From positions 352,745-416,744 of the forward strand of contig NZ_BMNK01000001.1 of the NCBI RefSeq assembly GCF_014646515.1: a stretch of 64,000 bases of DNA, read 5' to 3'. This DNA is from Nonomuraea glycinis. Its GTDB lineage: Bacteria > Actinomycetota > Actinomycetes > Streptosporangiales > Streptosporangiaceae. The notes below the pieces were generated by a model. The model saw only the letters and a list, made by a program, of their open reading frames with translations. It searched no databases and was not told the origin of the DNA. The position numbers and the translations under genes are program-made. This document shows positions 41,452 through 50,318 of this stretch, piece after piece (positions within the stretch are counted from its first letter, which is position 1; every line of letters begins with the position of its first letter).

Positions 41452-41460
41452 GACCACCAG

Positions 41461-41540
41461 CCTAGGACAGCACGGCAGAGATCGATAACCTCCTTTGGTC
41501 GGTAATCGACCACCGGCCTGGGACGGCACGGCAGAGGTCG
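41461..41540. repeat. Two imperfect 23-bp repeats
   Basis: CCTAGGACAGCACGGCAGAG (near 41460) and CCTGGGACGGCACGGCAGAG (near 41517) are near-identical. They lie between the DUF4429 start and the GntR stop. They could be regulatory, or a remnant of duplication. Confidence 0.6.
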
Positions 41541-41541
41541 G

Positions 41542-42261
41542 TCAGGTGGGCGGGCGCAGCCTGGCCAGGCGGTTGCGTACGCCGTCGAAGTGGGCGTAGA
41601 CGGCCGCCATCGCCTGCGCCTTGTCGCCCGCGAGCACCGCCGTGTAGATGTCGCGGTGGCGCCGGACCACGTCGTCCGGTGTCTCGTCAGGCGCGCCGAG
41701 GTGGTCGCGGAGCTGGTGGTAGACGTCCCAGAACGCGCCCAGGAGCTGGCTGACCACCGCGTTGTCCAGCGGCCGGTAGAGCAGGTCGTGAAAGAGCCGG
41801 TCGGTCTCCGGTGAGACGGCGTCCACCACCGCCTCGGCCTCCATGCGGGCGATCACGTCGGCGACGGGCGTCAGGTCGACGTCGGGGCCCAGGTCGATGA
41901 GGCGCTGGACCAGGCCGATCTCCAGGATCTCGCGGATTTCGATGAGGTTGGCCAGCGCGTTGCGGCCGTCCTGGAGGGTGATGCGGCTGTGAAAGGCGAG
42001 CTCGTCCACGAGGCCGGCCAGGGACATGCGGCCCACGAACATGCCGAAGCCGTGCCGGATGTCGACGATGCCGACGGCCTGCAGCGCCTTGAGCGCCTCC
42101 CGGATGGAGTTGCGGCTGACGCCCAGCTCCTCCATCAGCTCGGACTCGGTGGGGAGTGGGGCGCCGGCCACCAGCCCGCGCTGGAGGATGAGCTCCTTGA
42201 CCCCCTCCTGGGCCTCGACGGCCCGGCTCGGACGGGGCCGGGGGCGCGGGACAGCGGTCAT
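41542..42261 (-). CDS. FadR-subfamily GntR transcriptional regulator
   Basis: A 239-residue regulator. The N-terminal winged helix (SRAVEAQEGVKELILQRGLV, PTESELMEELGVSRNSIREA) is typical of GntR. The all-helical FCD effector domain follows (about 95-230, with NALANLIEIREILEIGLVQR, HDLLYRPLDNAVV and VVRRHRDIYTAVLAGD, carrying the conserved D/H metal-ligand positions). The start at ATG 42261 has AAGGGA upstream. It is divergent from the ABC transporter operon and probably controls it. FadR-type regulators usually sense a carboxylate metabolite. Confidence 0.92.
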   Translation of the reverse strand: MTAVPRPRPRPSRAVEAQEGVKELILQRGLVAGAPLPTESELMEELGVSRNSIREALKALQAVGIVDIRHGFGMFVGRMSLAGLVDELAFHSRITLQDGRNALANLIEIREILEIGLVQRLIDLGPDVDLTPVADVIARMEAEAVVDAVSPETDRLFHDLLYRPLDNAVVSQLLGAFWDVYHQLRDHLGAPDETPDDVVRRHRDIYTAVLAGDKAQAMAAVYAHFDGVRNRLARLRPPT

Positions 42262-42360
42262 GAAGGATCCCTTTCCATTAGGCCTTTGCGTAACATTCCG
42301 GAAACCTCCTGTTGACCACAACCCTGCCGGGCATCTAGCGTCCACCGTACGCACAACATA

Positions 42361-42377
42361 GGACATGGGATGTCCCA
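42361..42377. promoter_or_regulatory. Palindrome, candidate GntR operator
   Basis: GGACATGGGATGTCC (42361-42375) is a perfect inverted repeat (GGACAT-GGG-ATGTCC). Overlapping it, TGGGATGTCCCA (42366-42377) is a second dyad. It lies between the divergent FadR-type regulator and the ABC operon, 100 bases from the regulator start and 72 from the transporter start. Confidence 0.55.
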
Positions 42378-42448
42378 CGTTCTACGATAGCCGCCCCGAG
42401 CGGCCTATCGCAGGTAGCAATACTGCACCAACCCCCCGGGAGGCATCC

Positions 42449-44056
42449 GTGAGCTCTGAGTTCAGCCGCCGCGACTTCCTGCGTTACAGCGGTGCGACAG
42501 GCGCGGCCGCGATCATCGCGTCCACGCTCGCCGCCTGCAGCGGAGGCCCGGCCTCGACCGGCTCCGTCGGCGCCGGATCGAACAAGGACCTGATCACCGC
42601 CGTCATCGGCTACGGCAACGACCAGAGCTGGGACCCGACGCAGACGGCCTCGGCCTTCGCCATGGCCGGCATCAACCACATCTACGAGGGCCTGCTCGAC
42701 ACCGACCCGATCACCCGGGAGCCCTACGCCGCGCTCGCGACGGCCCTGCCCACGGATCCGAACGCCACCGCCTGGACGTTCACCCTCCGCGAGGGCGCCA
42801 AGTGGCACGACGGCAAGCCGGTCACCGCCGACGACGTGGTCTTCACCTTCGAGCGGATCCTCGACCCCGAGGCCAACGTGCTGGTGGGCAACTTCTTCCG
42901 GTCCTGGCTGCGGGAGGTCAAGAAGGTCGACGACCGCACGGTCGAACTCACCTTCAAGTACGCCTTCCCGGACGCGGCGCCGAGGCTGACCATCGCCAAG
43001 ATCATGCCCAAGCACGTCTTCGGCCAGCAGGGCGCGTGGGACCAGGCCAAGGGCGGCAAGGCCGTCGGCTCGGGACCGTACAAGCTGGTCCAGCACAACC
43101 CCAAGTCCAACACCGCCTTCGAGGCGTTCGCGGACTACAACGGGCCGCGCCCGGCCACGGTTCAGAAGATGAACTGGCTGACGATCGTGGACGCGGCGGC
43201 GCGGGTCGCCAAGATCTCCGGCGGCTCGGCCGAGGCGCAGATCGCCGACAACATCCCGTACGCCAACGTGGACCAGCTCAAGCAGCAGGGGCTCACGGTC
43301 GAGGGCGGCGCGGGCATGAACCACATGTTCCTGATGTTCAACACCGCGACCAAGCCGTTCGACGACGTCCGGGTGCGGCAGGCGCTGCACTACGCGATCG
43401 ACAAGCAGAAGATGATCGACGTGGCGCTCAAGGGCCACGGCACCGCCTCCAGCTCCTTCCTCAACGAGGGACACCCCGACCACAAGCGGGCCTCGGTCGT
43501 CTACGACTACGACCCGGACAAGGCCAAGGCGCTGCTCAAGGAGGCCGGGGCCGACAACCTGACGGTCAACCTGATGGCGGTGAACGTGAGCTGGCTCGCC
43601 GACTGCCTGCCGACCATCGCCGCCTCCTGGGAGGCCATCGGCGTCAAGACCACGCTGGAGCCGCAGGACACCGCCGCGCTGTTCACCAAGATGGACCAGT
43701 TCCAGGACTATCAGGTGGTCGCGGCGGCCTCGAACCCCAACCAGTTCGGCATGGACGCCGACCTGATCCTTCGCTACAACTTCGTCGAGGGCGGCCTGTG
43801 GATGAAGTACGCCCACTTCGACGGCAGCAAGGATGCCAAGGCCCTGTTCAAGCTGATGGACGAGGCCACCCAGGAGCCGGACAAGGCAGCCAAGACCACC
43901 AAGGTCCAGAAATATCTGGACGTGATCGCTGAGCAGGCCGTCCTCTACCCGGTCGTGCACACCGAGCTGATGACCGCCTGGGACCCGAAGAAGATCTCCG
44001 GCGTGCGGGCCCAGGCCTACCCGGGCATCAACGTGCTCCAAGCCAAGCGCACCTGA
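42449..44056 (+). CDS. ABC transporter substrate-binding lipoprotein, family 5 (oligopeptide-type)
   Basis: A 535-residue SBP_bac_5 protein with a twin-arginine-like lipoprotein signal (SRRDFLRYSGATGAAAIIAS, then TLAAC). Family blocks are WTFTLREGAKWHDGKPVTA, DDVVFTFERI and VRVRQALHYAIDKQKMIDVA. GTG 42449 has GGGAGG five bases upstream. It heads a five-gene operon. The neighbours (DapA-family lyase, sugar kinase nearby) suggest a sugar-acid or amino-sugar ligand rather than a peptide, but the sequence cannot decide. Confidence 0.93.
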   Translation: MSSEFSRRDFLRYSGATGAAAIIASTLAACSGGPASTGSVGAGSNKDLITAVIGYGNDQSWDPTQTASAFAMAGINHIYEGLLDTDPITREPYAALATALPTDPNATAWTFTLREGAKWHDGKPVTADDVVFTFERILDPEANVLVGNFFRSWLREVKKVDDRTVELTFKYAFPDAAPRLTIAKIMPKHVFGQQGAWDQAKGGKAVGSGPYKLVQHNPKSNTAFEAFADYNGPRPATVQKMNWLTIVDAAARVAKISGGSAEAQIADNIPYANVDQLKQQGLTVEGGAGMNHMFLMFNTATKPFDDVRVRQALHYAIDKQKMIDVALKGHGTASSSFLNEGHPDHKRASVVYDYDPDKAKALLKEAGADNLTVNLMAVNVSWLADCLPTIAASWEAIGVKTTLEPQDTAALFTKMDQFQDYQVVAAASNPNQFGMDADLILRYNFVEGGLWMKYAHFDGSKDAKALFKLMDEATQEPDKAAKTTKVQKYLDVIAEQAVLYPVVHTELMTAWDPKKISGVRAQAYPGINVLQAKRT

Positions 44057-44062
44057 GTCGCC

Positions 44063-45022
44063 ATGGTCCTCATCGCCAGAATGCTGCTGCGGCGGGTCCT
44101 CATCCTGGTCCCGCTCGTGCTCGGCGTCATCGCGTTCGTCTTCGTCGTGATGCGCTTCTCCAACAGCAAGCCGGAGTACGCCTACTTCCAGGGCGCCAAC
44201 CCGACCGCCGAGCAGATCCACCGGTTCCAGGTCGAGAACGGCCTGCTGGACCCGCTGCCGCTGCGCTACCTGCGCTTCGTCGGCGACCTCCTGCAGGGCG
44301 ACATGGGCACCAGCGTGCTGACCAAGAAGCCGGTGATCGAGTCGATCATGACGGCGCTGCCGCTGACGCTCCAGCTCACCTTCCTCGGCCTGGCCGTGGC
44401 CGTCGTGCTGTCGCTGGTGTTCGGCGTCGCCGGCGCGCTGTTCCGGGACCGCTGGCCGGACCAGGTGATCCGCATGGTGTCGCTGATCGGGGTGGCGGCG
44501 CCGTCGTTCTGGCTGGCGCTGCTGATGATCCAGTGGCTGGCGGTGGGTGAGGGCCTGTTCCCGACGGGCGGTTACATCAACCCGGCGGACTCCTTCCCCG
44601 GCTGGCTGCGCTCCATGACGCTGCCCGCCCTGTCGCTGTCGCTGCCGATCGCCGCCCAGCTCATCCGGATCATCCGGACCTCGATGGTGGAGGAGCTCGA
44701 CCGCGACTACGTGCGCACCGCGATCGGCAGCGGCCTGCCGCCGATCGTGGTGGTCGGCCGCAACGTGCTGCGCAACGCGCTGATCAACCCGCTGACCGTG
44801 CTCGGCCTGCGGATCGGCTACCTGATCGGCGGCACCGTGGTCATCGAGACCATCTACGGCCTGCCCGGCATGGGCCAGCTCATGATCAACGCGGTGCGCG
44901 ACGGCGATCCCGCCGTCGTGCAGGGCGTGGTGCTGACGATCGCGGTCGGCTTCATGGTCGTCAACCTCGCGGTCGACGTCCTCTACCTGCTGGTCAACCC
45001 CCGGCTCAGGAGTGCCGCATGA
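44063..45022 (+). CDS. Oligopeptide-type ABC transporter permease (DppB-like)
   Basis: A 319-residue permease with six membrane segments and the EAA loop region YVRTAIGSGLPPIVVVGRNV. The C-terminal GLPGMGQLMINAVRDGDPAV is the family signature. It follows the binding protein after six bases and overlaps the next gene by four bases. It pairs with the permease part of the downstream fusion. Confidence 0.93.
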   Translation: MVLIARMLLRRVLILVPLVLGVIAFVFVVMRFSNSKPEYAYFQGANPTAEQIHRFQVENGLLDPLPLRYLRFVGDLLQGDMGTSVLTKKPVIESIMTALPLTLQLTFLGLAVAVVLSLVFGVAGALFRDRWPDQVIRMVSLIGVAAPSFWLALLMIQWLAVGEGLFPTGGYINPADSFPGWLRSMTLPALSLSLPIAAQLIRIIRTSMVEELDRDYVRTAIGSGLPPIVVVGRNVLRNALINPLTVLGLRIGYLIGGTVVIETIYGLPGMGQLMINAVRDGDPAVVQGVVLTIAVGFMVVNLAVDVLYLLVNPRLRSAA

Positions 45023-46971
45023 GACGAGGACTGACAGAGCGCCTGGCCCGGCCGGGCATGACGTTCAGGAGGCTGCCGCCGCTGTCGTGGCTGGCGGTCG
45101 GCATCGTGCTGGTCGTCGTGCTGGCGGCGCTGTTCGCGCCGCTCCTCGCGCCGCACTCGCCGTACTTCCAGAACTCGCTCGGCGGCGGCCCGTCCGCCGA
45201 GCATTGGATGGGGCTCGACAGCGCCAACCGCGACATCTTCTCCAGGCTGCTGTACGGCGCCCGCTGGTCGCTGATCATCGGCCTCGGCGCGACCGGTCTG
45301 GCCCTGGTGACCGGGGCGATCATCGGCGCGGTCGCGGCCACCTCCCGCAAGGCCGTCGACGAGACGATCATGCGGCTGCTCGACGTGATCATGGCCTTCC
45401 CCGGGATCGCGCTGGCCGCGGTGCTGGTGGCCGTGTTCGGCGGCAGCATCACGGTGCTGGTCATGGCCATGGCCTTCCTCTACATGCCGTCGGTGGCCCG
45501 GGTGGTGCGGGCGAACGTGCTGGCCCAGTACGGCGAGGACTACGTGGCGGCCGAGCGCGTCATCGGCGCCCGCACCCCGCACATCCTCGTCAAGCACGTC
45601 GCGATCAACTGCGCGGCCCCGGTGCTGGTCTTCTGCACGGTGATGGTGGCCGACGCGATCGTGTTCGAGGCGTCGCTGTCGTTCATCGGCGCGGGCGTGC
45701 GCCCCCCGGACCCGTCCTGGGGCAGCGTCATCGCCGACGGCAAGAACCTGGTGCTGCTCGGCGGCTGGTGGGGCACGGTCTTCCCCGGCCTGCTCATCCT
45801 GGTCACGGTGCTCGCGCTGAACATCCTGTCCGAGGGCATCTCCGACGCGTGGGCCGCCCCGGCCGCCCGGCGCCCGGTCCCCAAGGCCGACGACGCCTTC
45901 GAGCGGGCCGAGCCGGGCACCGGCGAGATCACCGAGCTGCCGGGCCTGGCCGAGGCCGCCCGCAGGCTGGCCGAGCGGGCCCGCCCACTGCCGCAGGGGC
46001 CGCCGATCCTGTCGGTGGCGAACCTGCGAATCGGGTTCGACGCCGGGGTGGACATCGTCGACGGCATCAGCTTCGACGTCCGGCCGGGCGAGGTGCTCGG
46101 CCTGGTCGGCGAGTCCGGCTGCGGCAAGTCGCTGACCGCGCTGACGGTCATGGGCCTGCAGCCGGGCAACGCCCGCGTCACCGGCGACATCACCTTCGCC
46201 GGTGAGCAGCTGCTCACCCTGCCCCGCAAGGCGCGCAGGAAGCTGCTCGGCCATGACATGGCGATGATCTACCAGGACGCGCTCTCCTCCCTGAACCCGG
46301 CCATGACCATCAAGGCCCAGCTGAAGCAGGTCACCCGCCGGGGCGGCCGGCGCACTCCGGCCGAGCTGCTGGACCTGGTCGGCCTGGACGCGCGCCGCAC
46401 GCTCACCTCCTACCCGCACGAGCTGTCCGGCGGGCAGCGGCAGCGGGTGCTGATCGCGATGGCGCTGTCCCGCGAGCCCAAGCTGATCGTCGCCGACGAG
46501 CCCACCACCGCCCTCGACGTGACCGTCCAGGCGCAGGTCATCGAGCTGCTGCTCCGGCTGCGCGAGGAGCTGGGCTTCGCGCTCATCCTCGTCTCGCACG
46601 ATCTCGCGCTGGTCGCCGACGTCACCGACCGCGTGGTGGTCATGTACGGCGGGCAGATCGTGGAGACCGGGACCACCGCGGCCCTGGTCGGCGCGCCGGC
46701 CCACCACTACGCCCGGGGGCTGCTGGGCTCGGTGCTGTCGCTGGAGTCGGGGGCCGAGCGGCTCACCCAGATCCGCGGGGTGGTGCCGTCACCGGCGGAC
46801 TTCCCGGCGGGCTGCCGGTTCGCCGACCGGTGCCCGATGGCCACGGCGGTGTGCCGTACCGACACCCCGGCGCTGGACGGCGACGCCCGCCTGCACGCGG
46901 TGGCCTGCCACCATCCGGCGGTGCTCCTTGACCAGACCCAGGAGACGCGGGGGAGTGAGCAGCATGCTTGA
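45019..46971 (+). CDS. Fused ABC permease and ATPase (DppC-DppD type)
   Basis: A 650-residue fusion. Residues 1 to about 280 are a DppC-type permease (MGLDSANRDIFSRLLYGARW, EAA loop YVAAERVIGARTPHILVKHV). After a linker of about 40 residues comes an ATPase with Walker A GESGCGKS (364-371), signature LSGGQRQRVL (about 469), Walker B VADEPTTALD and an oligopeptide-ATPase C-terminal Cys-rich tail (ADFPAGCRFADRCPMATAVC). Normally these are two genes. The fusion forces a fixed 1:1 stoichiometry with its permease. The 3' end overlaps the second ATPase gene by eight bases. Confidence 0.93.
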   Translation: MRRGLTERLARPGMTFRRLPPLSWLAVGIVLVVVLAALFAPLLAPHSPYFQNSLGGGPSAEHWMGLDSANRDIFSRLLYGARWSLIIGLGATGLALVTGAIIGAVAATSRKAVDETIMRLLDVIMAFPGIALAAVLVAVFGGSITVLVMAMAFLYMPSVARVVRANVLAQYGEDYVAAERVIGARTPHILVKHVAINCAAPVLVFCTVMVADAIVFEASLSFIGAGVRPPDPSWGSVIADGKNLVLLGGWWGTVFPGLLILVTVLALNILSEGISDAWAAPAARRPVPKADDAFERAEPGTGEITELPGLAEAARRLAERARPLPQGPPILSVANLRIGFDAGVDIVDGISFDVRPGEVLGLVGESGCGKSLTALTVMGLQPGNARVTGDITFAGEQLLTLPRKARRKLLGHDMAMIYQDALSSLNPAMTIKAQLKQVTRRGGRRTPAELLDLVGLDARRTLTSYPHELSGGQRQRVLIAMALSREPKLIVADEPTTALDVTVQAQVIELLLRLREELGFALILVSHDLALVADVTDRVVVMYGGQIVETGTTAALVGAPAHHYARGLLGSVLSLESGAERLTQIRGVVPSPADFPAGCRFADRCPMATAVCRTDTPALDGDARLHAVACHHPAVLLDQTQETRGSEQHA

Positions 46972-47953
46972 GCTGACGGACGTGCACGTGGTGCACAAGG
47001 CGCGCTCGGGCGGGATCTTCTCCCGCGACCGCGTCTACGCGCTGACCAGCGCGAACATGATCATCGGCGCCGGTGAGACGGTCGGCGTCGTGGGGGAGTC
47101 CGGTTGCGGCAAGTCCACGCTGGCCAAGGTGCTCGTCGGGCTGCAGCCGCCCACGTCCGGGACGGTGTCCTTCCGGGGCCGGGACCTGTGGGCGCTGAAG
47201 GAGAGCGAGCGGCGGGCGGCGATCGGCTCCAGCGTCGGGATGATCTTCCAGGATCCGTCCACGGCGCTGAACCGGCGCCTGCCGATCAGCCAGGTCCTGC
47301 GCGACCCGCTCAACGTGCACCGGCGCGGCACCCCCGCCCAGCGGGACGCCCGGGTACGCGAGCTGCTCGACCTCGTCGGCCTGCCCGCCAGCGCCGCCGA
47401 CGCGTTGCCCAGCCAGCTCTCCGGCGGCCAGCGTCAGCGGGTGGCCGTGGCCAGGGCGCTCGCGCTGGAGCCCGAGCTGCTCATCGCCGACGAGCCGACC
47501 AGCGCGCTGGACGTGTCGGTGCGGGCCCAGATCCTCAACCTGCTGCTCGATCTGAAGGAACGGCTCGGGCTGGCGCTGGTGTTCGTCTCGCACGACATCC
47601 AGACCGTCCGCAGGATGAGCGACCGGGTCATCACCATGTACCTCGGCAGGATCGTCGAGCAGACGCCCGCCGAGGCCCTGCCCCTGGGGGCGCGGCACCC
47701 GTACACCCGGGCGCTCTTCTCCGCCACCCCCGGCCTGCTCTCGCCGATCAACCCGATCCCGCTGGTCGGCACGGTCCCGTCGGCGACCAGGCCGCCCAGC
47801 GGCTGCCCGTTCCGCACCCGGTGCTGGCGGGCCGACGACGTGTGCGGCGCCTCCTGGCCCGAGGCCGGCACCGACGACGAGCACCTCTACCACTGCCACC
47901 ACCCGGTGGCGGCGGGAGCCACAGACCTGCAACTGATCCAGGAGCGCGCATGA
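46964..47953 (+). CDS. Oligopeptide-type ABC transporter ATPase (DppF-like)
   Basis: A 329-residue ATPase with Walker A GESGCGKS (about 44-51), signature LSGGQRQRV, Walker B LLIADEPTSALD and a C-terminal oligopeptide-family tail with Cys-rich GCPFRTRCWRADDVCG. ATG 46964 is preceded by GGGGGAG. It forms an ATPase heterodimer with the fused subunit. Its stop overlaps the next start by ATGA. Confidence 0.94.
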   Translation: MLELTDVHVVHKARSGGIFSRDRVYALTSANMIIGAGETVGVVGESGCGKSTLAKVLVGLQPPTSGTVSFRGRDLWALKESERRAAIGSSVGMIFQDPSTALNRRLPISQVLRDPLNVHRRGTPAQRDARVRELLDLVGLPASAADALPSQLSGGQRQRVAVARALALEPELLIADEPTSALDVSVRAQILNLLLDLKERLGLALVFVSHDIQTVRRMSDRVITMYLGRIVEQTPAEALPLGARHPYTRALFSATPGLLSPINPIPLVGTVPSATRPPSGCPFRTRCWRADDVCGASWPEAGTDDEHLYHCHHPVAAGATDLQLIQERA

Positions 47954-48873
47954 CGACGGCTGTAACCCCCACGCTGAGCGGTGTGATCCCCCCGGTGTGC
48001 ACCCCGTTGACCCCCGAAGGGGAGGTGGACGCCGGCTCGCTGGCCCGACTGGTCGACCACCTGGTGGCGGGCGGGGTGGACGCGCTGTTCGTGCTCGGGT
48101 CCTCCTCGGAGGTGGCCTACCTGACCGACGCGCAGCGCAAGGTGGTGCTGGACACCGTGATCGGCCATGTGGGCGGGCAGGTGCCGGTGCTGGCCGGGGT
48201 GATCGACATGACCGCGCCGCGGGTGCTCGCGCACGCGCGGGTCGCGGTCGCGGCCGGGGCGTCCGGCCTGGTGGCGACGGCGCCGTTCTACACGCGCACC
48301 CACCCGGCCGAGATCCGCACCCATTTCCGGGCCATCGCCGCCGGTGGCGGGGTGCCGCTGTACGCCTATGACCTGCCGGTCTCCGTACACACCAAGTTGT
48401 CCGCCGAGCTGCTGCTGGAGCTGGCGGCCGAGGGGGTGCTGGCCGGGGTGAAGGACTCCAGCGGCGACGACGGCGGGATGCGCCAGGTGATCCTGCGCCG
48501 CGAGGCGCCGTTCAGCGTGCTGACCGGGTCGGAGGTGACCGTGGACGCGGCGCTGTGGATGGGCGCCGACGGCGTGGTGCCCGGCCTGGGCAACGTGGAC
48601 CCGCACGGGTACGTGAATCTCGTCAGGTCAGCGTCGCGGGGCGACTGGGAGGCCGCCAGGCGGGAGCAGGAGCGCCTGGTCAGGCTCTTCGAGATCGTGC
48701 ACGTCGGCGGCTCCCGGATGGGCGGCAGCTCCGCCGGGCTCGGCGCGTTCAAGGCGGCGCTGCACCTGCGCGGCATCATCGACCACCCGGCCACGGCGAT
48801 GCCGCAGACCCCGCTGAACGACGACGAGATCGGCCGGATCGGCAAACACCTGGCGGCGGCGGGCCTGCTGTAG
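47950..48873 (+). CDS. DapA-family class I lyase/aldolase
   Basis: A 307-residue TIM-barrel enzyme of the dihydrodipicolinate synthase/N-acetylneuraminate lyase/KDG aldolase family. The Schiff-base Lys is Lys168 (VLAGVKDSSGD) and the catalytic Tyr is Tyr140 (YAYDLP), 28 residues apart as in DapA. The pyruvate-binding motif, usually GTTGE or GSTGE, is GSSSE here. It is the last gene of the transporter operon (ATGA overlap), so it probably cleaves the imported keto-acid sugar to pyruvate and an aldehyde. It is not the lysine-pathway DapA by context. Confidence 0.88.
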   Translation: MTTAVTPTLSGVIPPVCTPLTPEGEVDAGSLARLVDHLVAGGVDALFVLGSSSEVAYLTDAQRKVVLDTVIGHVGGQVPVLAGVIDMTAPRVLAHARVAVAAGASGLVATAPFYTRTHPAEIRTHFRAIAAGGGVPLYAYDLPVSVHTKLSAELLLELAAEGVLAGVKDSSGDDGGMRQVILRREAPFSVLTGSEVTVDAALWMGADGVVPGLGNVDPHGYVNLVRSASRGDWEAARREQERLVRLFEIVHVGGSRMGGSSAGLGAFKAALHLRGIIDHPATAMPQTPLNDDEIGRIGKHLAAAGLL

Positions 48874-49013
48874 GCGGTCCTGCTGTGGACCGGTCCTTCT
48901 GCGGACCGGTCCTGATGTAGGCCGGTCCTGCTGTAGGCCGGTCTTGTCGTAGGCCGGGTCCGTTGTGGGCCGGGTCTGTTGTGGGCGGGACAGCGGCCGG
49001 CCCGTTGTGGGCC
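48861..49013. repeat. Degenerate 16-bp tandem repeat array starting at a stop codon
   Basis: About eight 16-bp units, such as GGTCCTGCTGTGGACC (48876), GGTCCTTCTGCGGACC (48892), GGTCCTGATGTAGGCC (48908), GGTCCTGCTGTAGGCC (48924), GGTCTTGTCGTAGGCC (48940) and GGGTCCGTTGTGGGCC (48956). Each unit is nearly a palindrome. The last 16 bases of the DapA-family gene (GGGCCTGCTGTAGGCG, 48861-48876, with its TAG) look like the founding unit. Confidence 0.85.
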
Positions 49014-49033
49014 GGTCGCCTTCGTGTGCCCCG

Positions 49034-49291
49034 TCAGTGCTGTCCGGCGAGTTCGGACACCTCCTGGGCGCCTTCCTCCATCAGCTTCGCGCCGAGCTTG
49101 GACAGCGCCCGCCCGACGGCCAGTTCGTCCCCGATGCCGGGCACGGGCGGGTCGTCCGGGTTGCGACGAGCGTGGGCCACGCTCTCGTGCCGCTTGCCCT
49201 CAGCGGTGAACAGCACCGCCGTGGCGGTGGTGACGGCGTCGTCGTCGTCCTCGCTGATCCAGATCTGCACGTTCCACTGCTTGTACTCCAT
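49034..49291 (-). CDS. DUF1876 domain protein
   Basis: An 85-residue protein of the small DUF1876 family (dsRBD-like fold). It reads YKQWNVQIWISEDDDDAVTT, with the T-x-A-x-A strand and the helical end. ATG 49291 is preceded by GGAGG and GGTGG. It is common in actinobacteria; the role is unknown. It lies alone between the tandem repeat and the sugar kinase. Confidence 0.85.
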   Translation of the reverse strand: MEYKQWNVQIWISEDDDDAVTTATAVLFTAEGKRHESVAHARRNPDDPPVPGIGDELAVGRALSKLGAKLMEEGAQEVSELAGQH

Positions 49292-49343
49292 AGTCCCCAC
49301 CTCCCTCCTGCAAGCCTTTCCCATAGTCCAGCGGGGTAACGTC

Positions 49344-50309
49344 CTAACGGCTGACACCGTCGCCGTCCCGCCCGAGCAGGCGCAGGTCGTCGCGCCGGGG
49401 CAGCGACTCCCAGTCGCCCTGGGACGTCACCGCGAACGCCCCCGCCGCGCACGCCGTCTCCAGCCGCCGCTCGGGGGTGGCGCCGGCCAGCCAGTCGGCC
49501 AGCCACCCGGCCGCGAACCCGTCCCCGGCCCCCACCGGGTCGACCTCGGTCACCTGGTACGGCTCCGCGCGGAGCAGGCGTCCGCCGGACCACTCGATCG
49601 CGCCCTGGGAGCCCAGCTTGACCAGCACATGCCGCGGCCCGAACGCACCCAGCGCCCGCGCCAGCTCGGCGGGTTCCGTCCCGCCGCCGACCGGCCCGGG
49701 GCCGGCGGCGGTGATCAGCCTGCCCTCCGCCTCGGTGGCGAACAGCACGTCCACCTGGCCGATCATCTCGCGTAGCCAGGCGCCGGCCTCGTCGGGCGGC
49801 CACAACGCCCTGCGGTAGTTGATGTCCAGGGAAACGGTGACACCGGCGGCGCGGGCCACGGTCACCGCGTGCCGCACGCTCTCCCGGCAGGAGGCGGACA
49901 GCGCGGGGGTGATCGCCGTGAGATGCAGCACCCGGGCGTCCCGGATGAGCTCGGGGTCCAGGTCGGCCGGGGTGAGGCGGGAGCCGGCGCTGCCCTGGCG
50001 GTAGTAGGTGACGTCGATGTGGTCGGCCGTCCGCCTGCCCTTGATCATCAGGCCGGTGGCCGCCTCGTCGGGGAGGGCGCGCACGTCCACGCCCTCGCCC
50101 GCGAGCGTCGAGCGGATCAGGTCGCCGAACTCGTCCGCGCCCACCCGGCCGATCCAGCGGACGGCGTGGCCGAGCCGGGCCACGCCAATGGCGACGTTCG
50201 ACTCGGCGCCGCCCAGGCCCAGGTCGAAGTCACGGGCGAAGCGCAGCGGCCCGGTGCGCCGGGCGGCGAACAGCGCCATCGTCTCGCCGAAGGTCACCAG
50301 ATCGGTCAT
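49344..50309 (-). CDS. PfkB-family carbohydrate kinase, KdgK-like
   Basis: A 321-residue ribokinase-family enzyme. N-terminal signature GLGGAESNVAIGVARLG and C-terminal anion-hole/base motif DPVGAGDGFAAGW are both intact. The N-terminus (TFGETMALFA) and YYRQGSAGSRLTPADL are typical of 2-keto-3-deoxygluconate kinases. Together with the DapA-family lyase nearby (opposite strand), it suggests keto-deoxy sugar acid catabolism. It follows the AlkZ-like gene after nine bases. Confidence 0.85.
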   Translation of the reverse strand: MTDLVTFGETMALFAARRTGPLRFARDFDLGLGGAESNVAIGVARLGHAVRWIGRVGADEFGDLIRSTLAGEGVDVRALPDEAATGLMIKGRRTADHIDVTYYRQGSAGSRLTPADLDPELIRDARVLHLTAITPALSASCRESVRHAVTVARAAGVTVSLDINYRRALWPPDEAGAWLREMIGQVDVLFATEAEGRLITAAGPGPVGGGTEPAELARALGAFGPRHVLVKLGSQGAIEWSGGRLLRAEPYQVTEVDPVGAGDGFAAGWLADWLAGATPERRLETACAAGAFAVTSQGDWESLPRRDDLRLLGRDGDGVSR

Positions 50310-50318
50310 CCCGGGGAA

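Noticed and set aside
47950..48873. DapA for lysine biosynthesis
   Set aside because: The gene is at the end of an import operon, with a changed GSSSE motif and without other lysine genes nearby. A catabolic keto-acid lyase fits better.
48861..49013. CRISPR array
   Set aside because: Units are 16 bp, contiguous, imperfect and without spacers; no cas genes are nearby.
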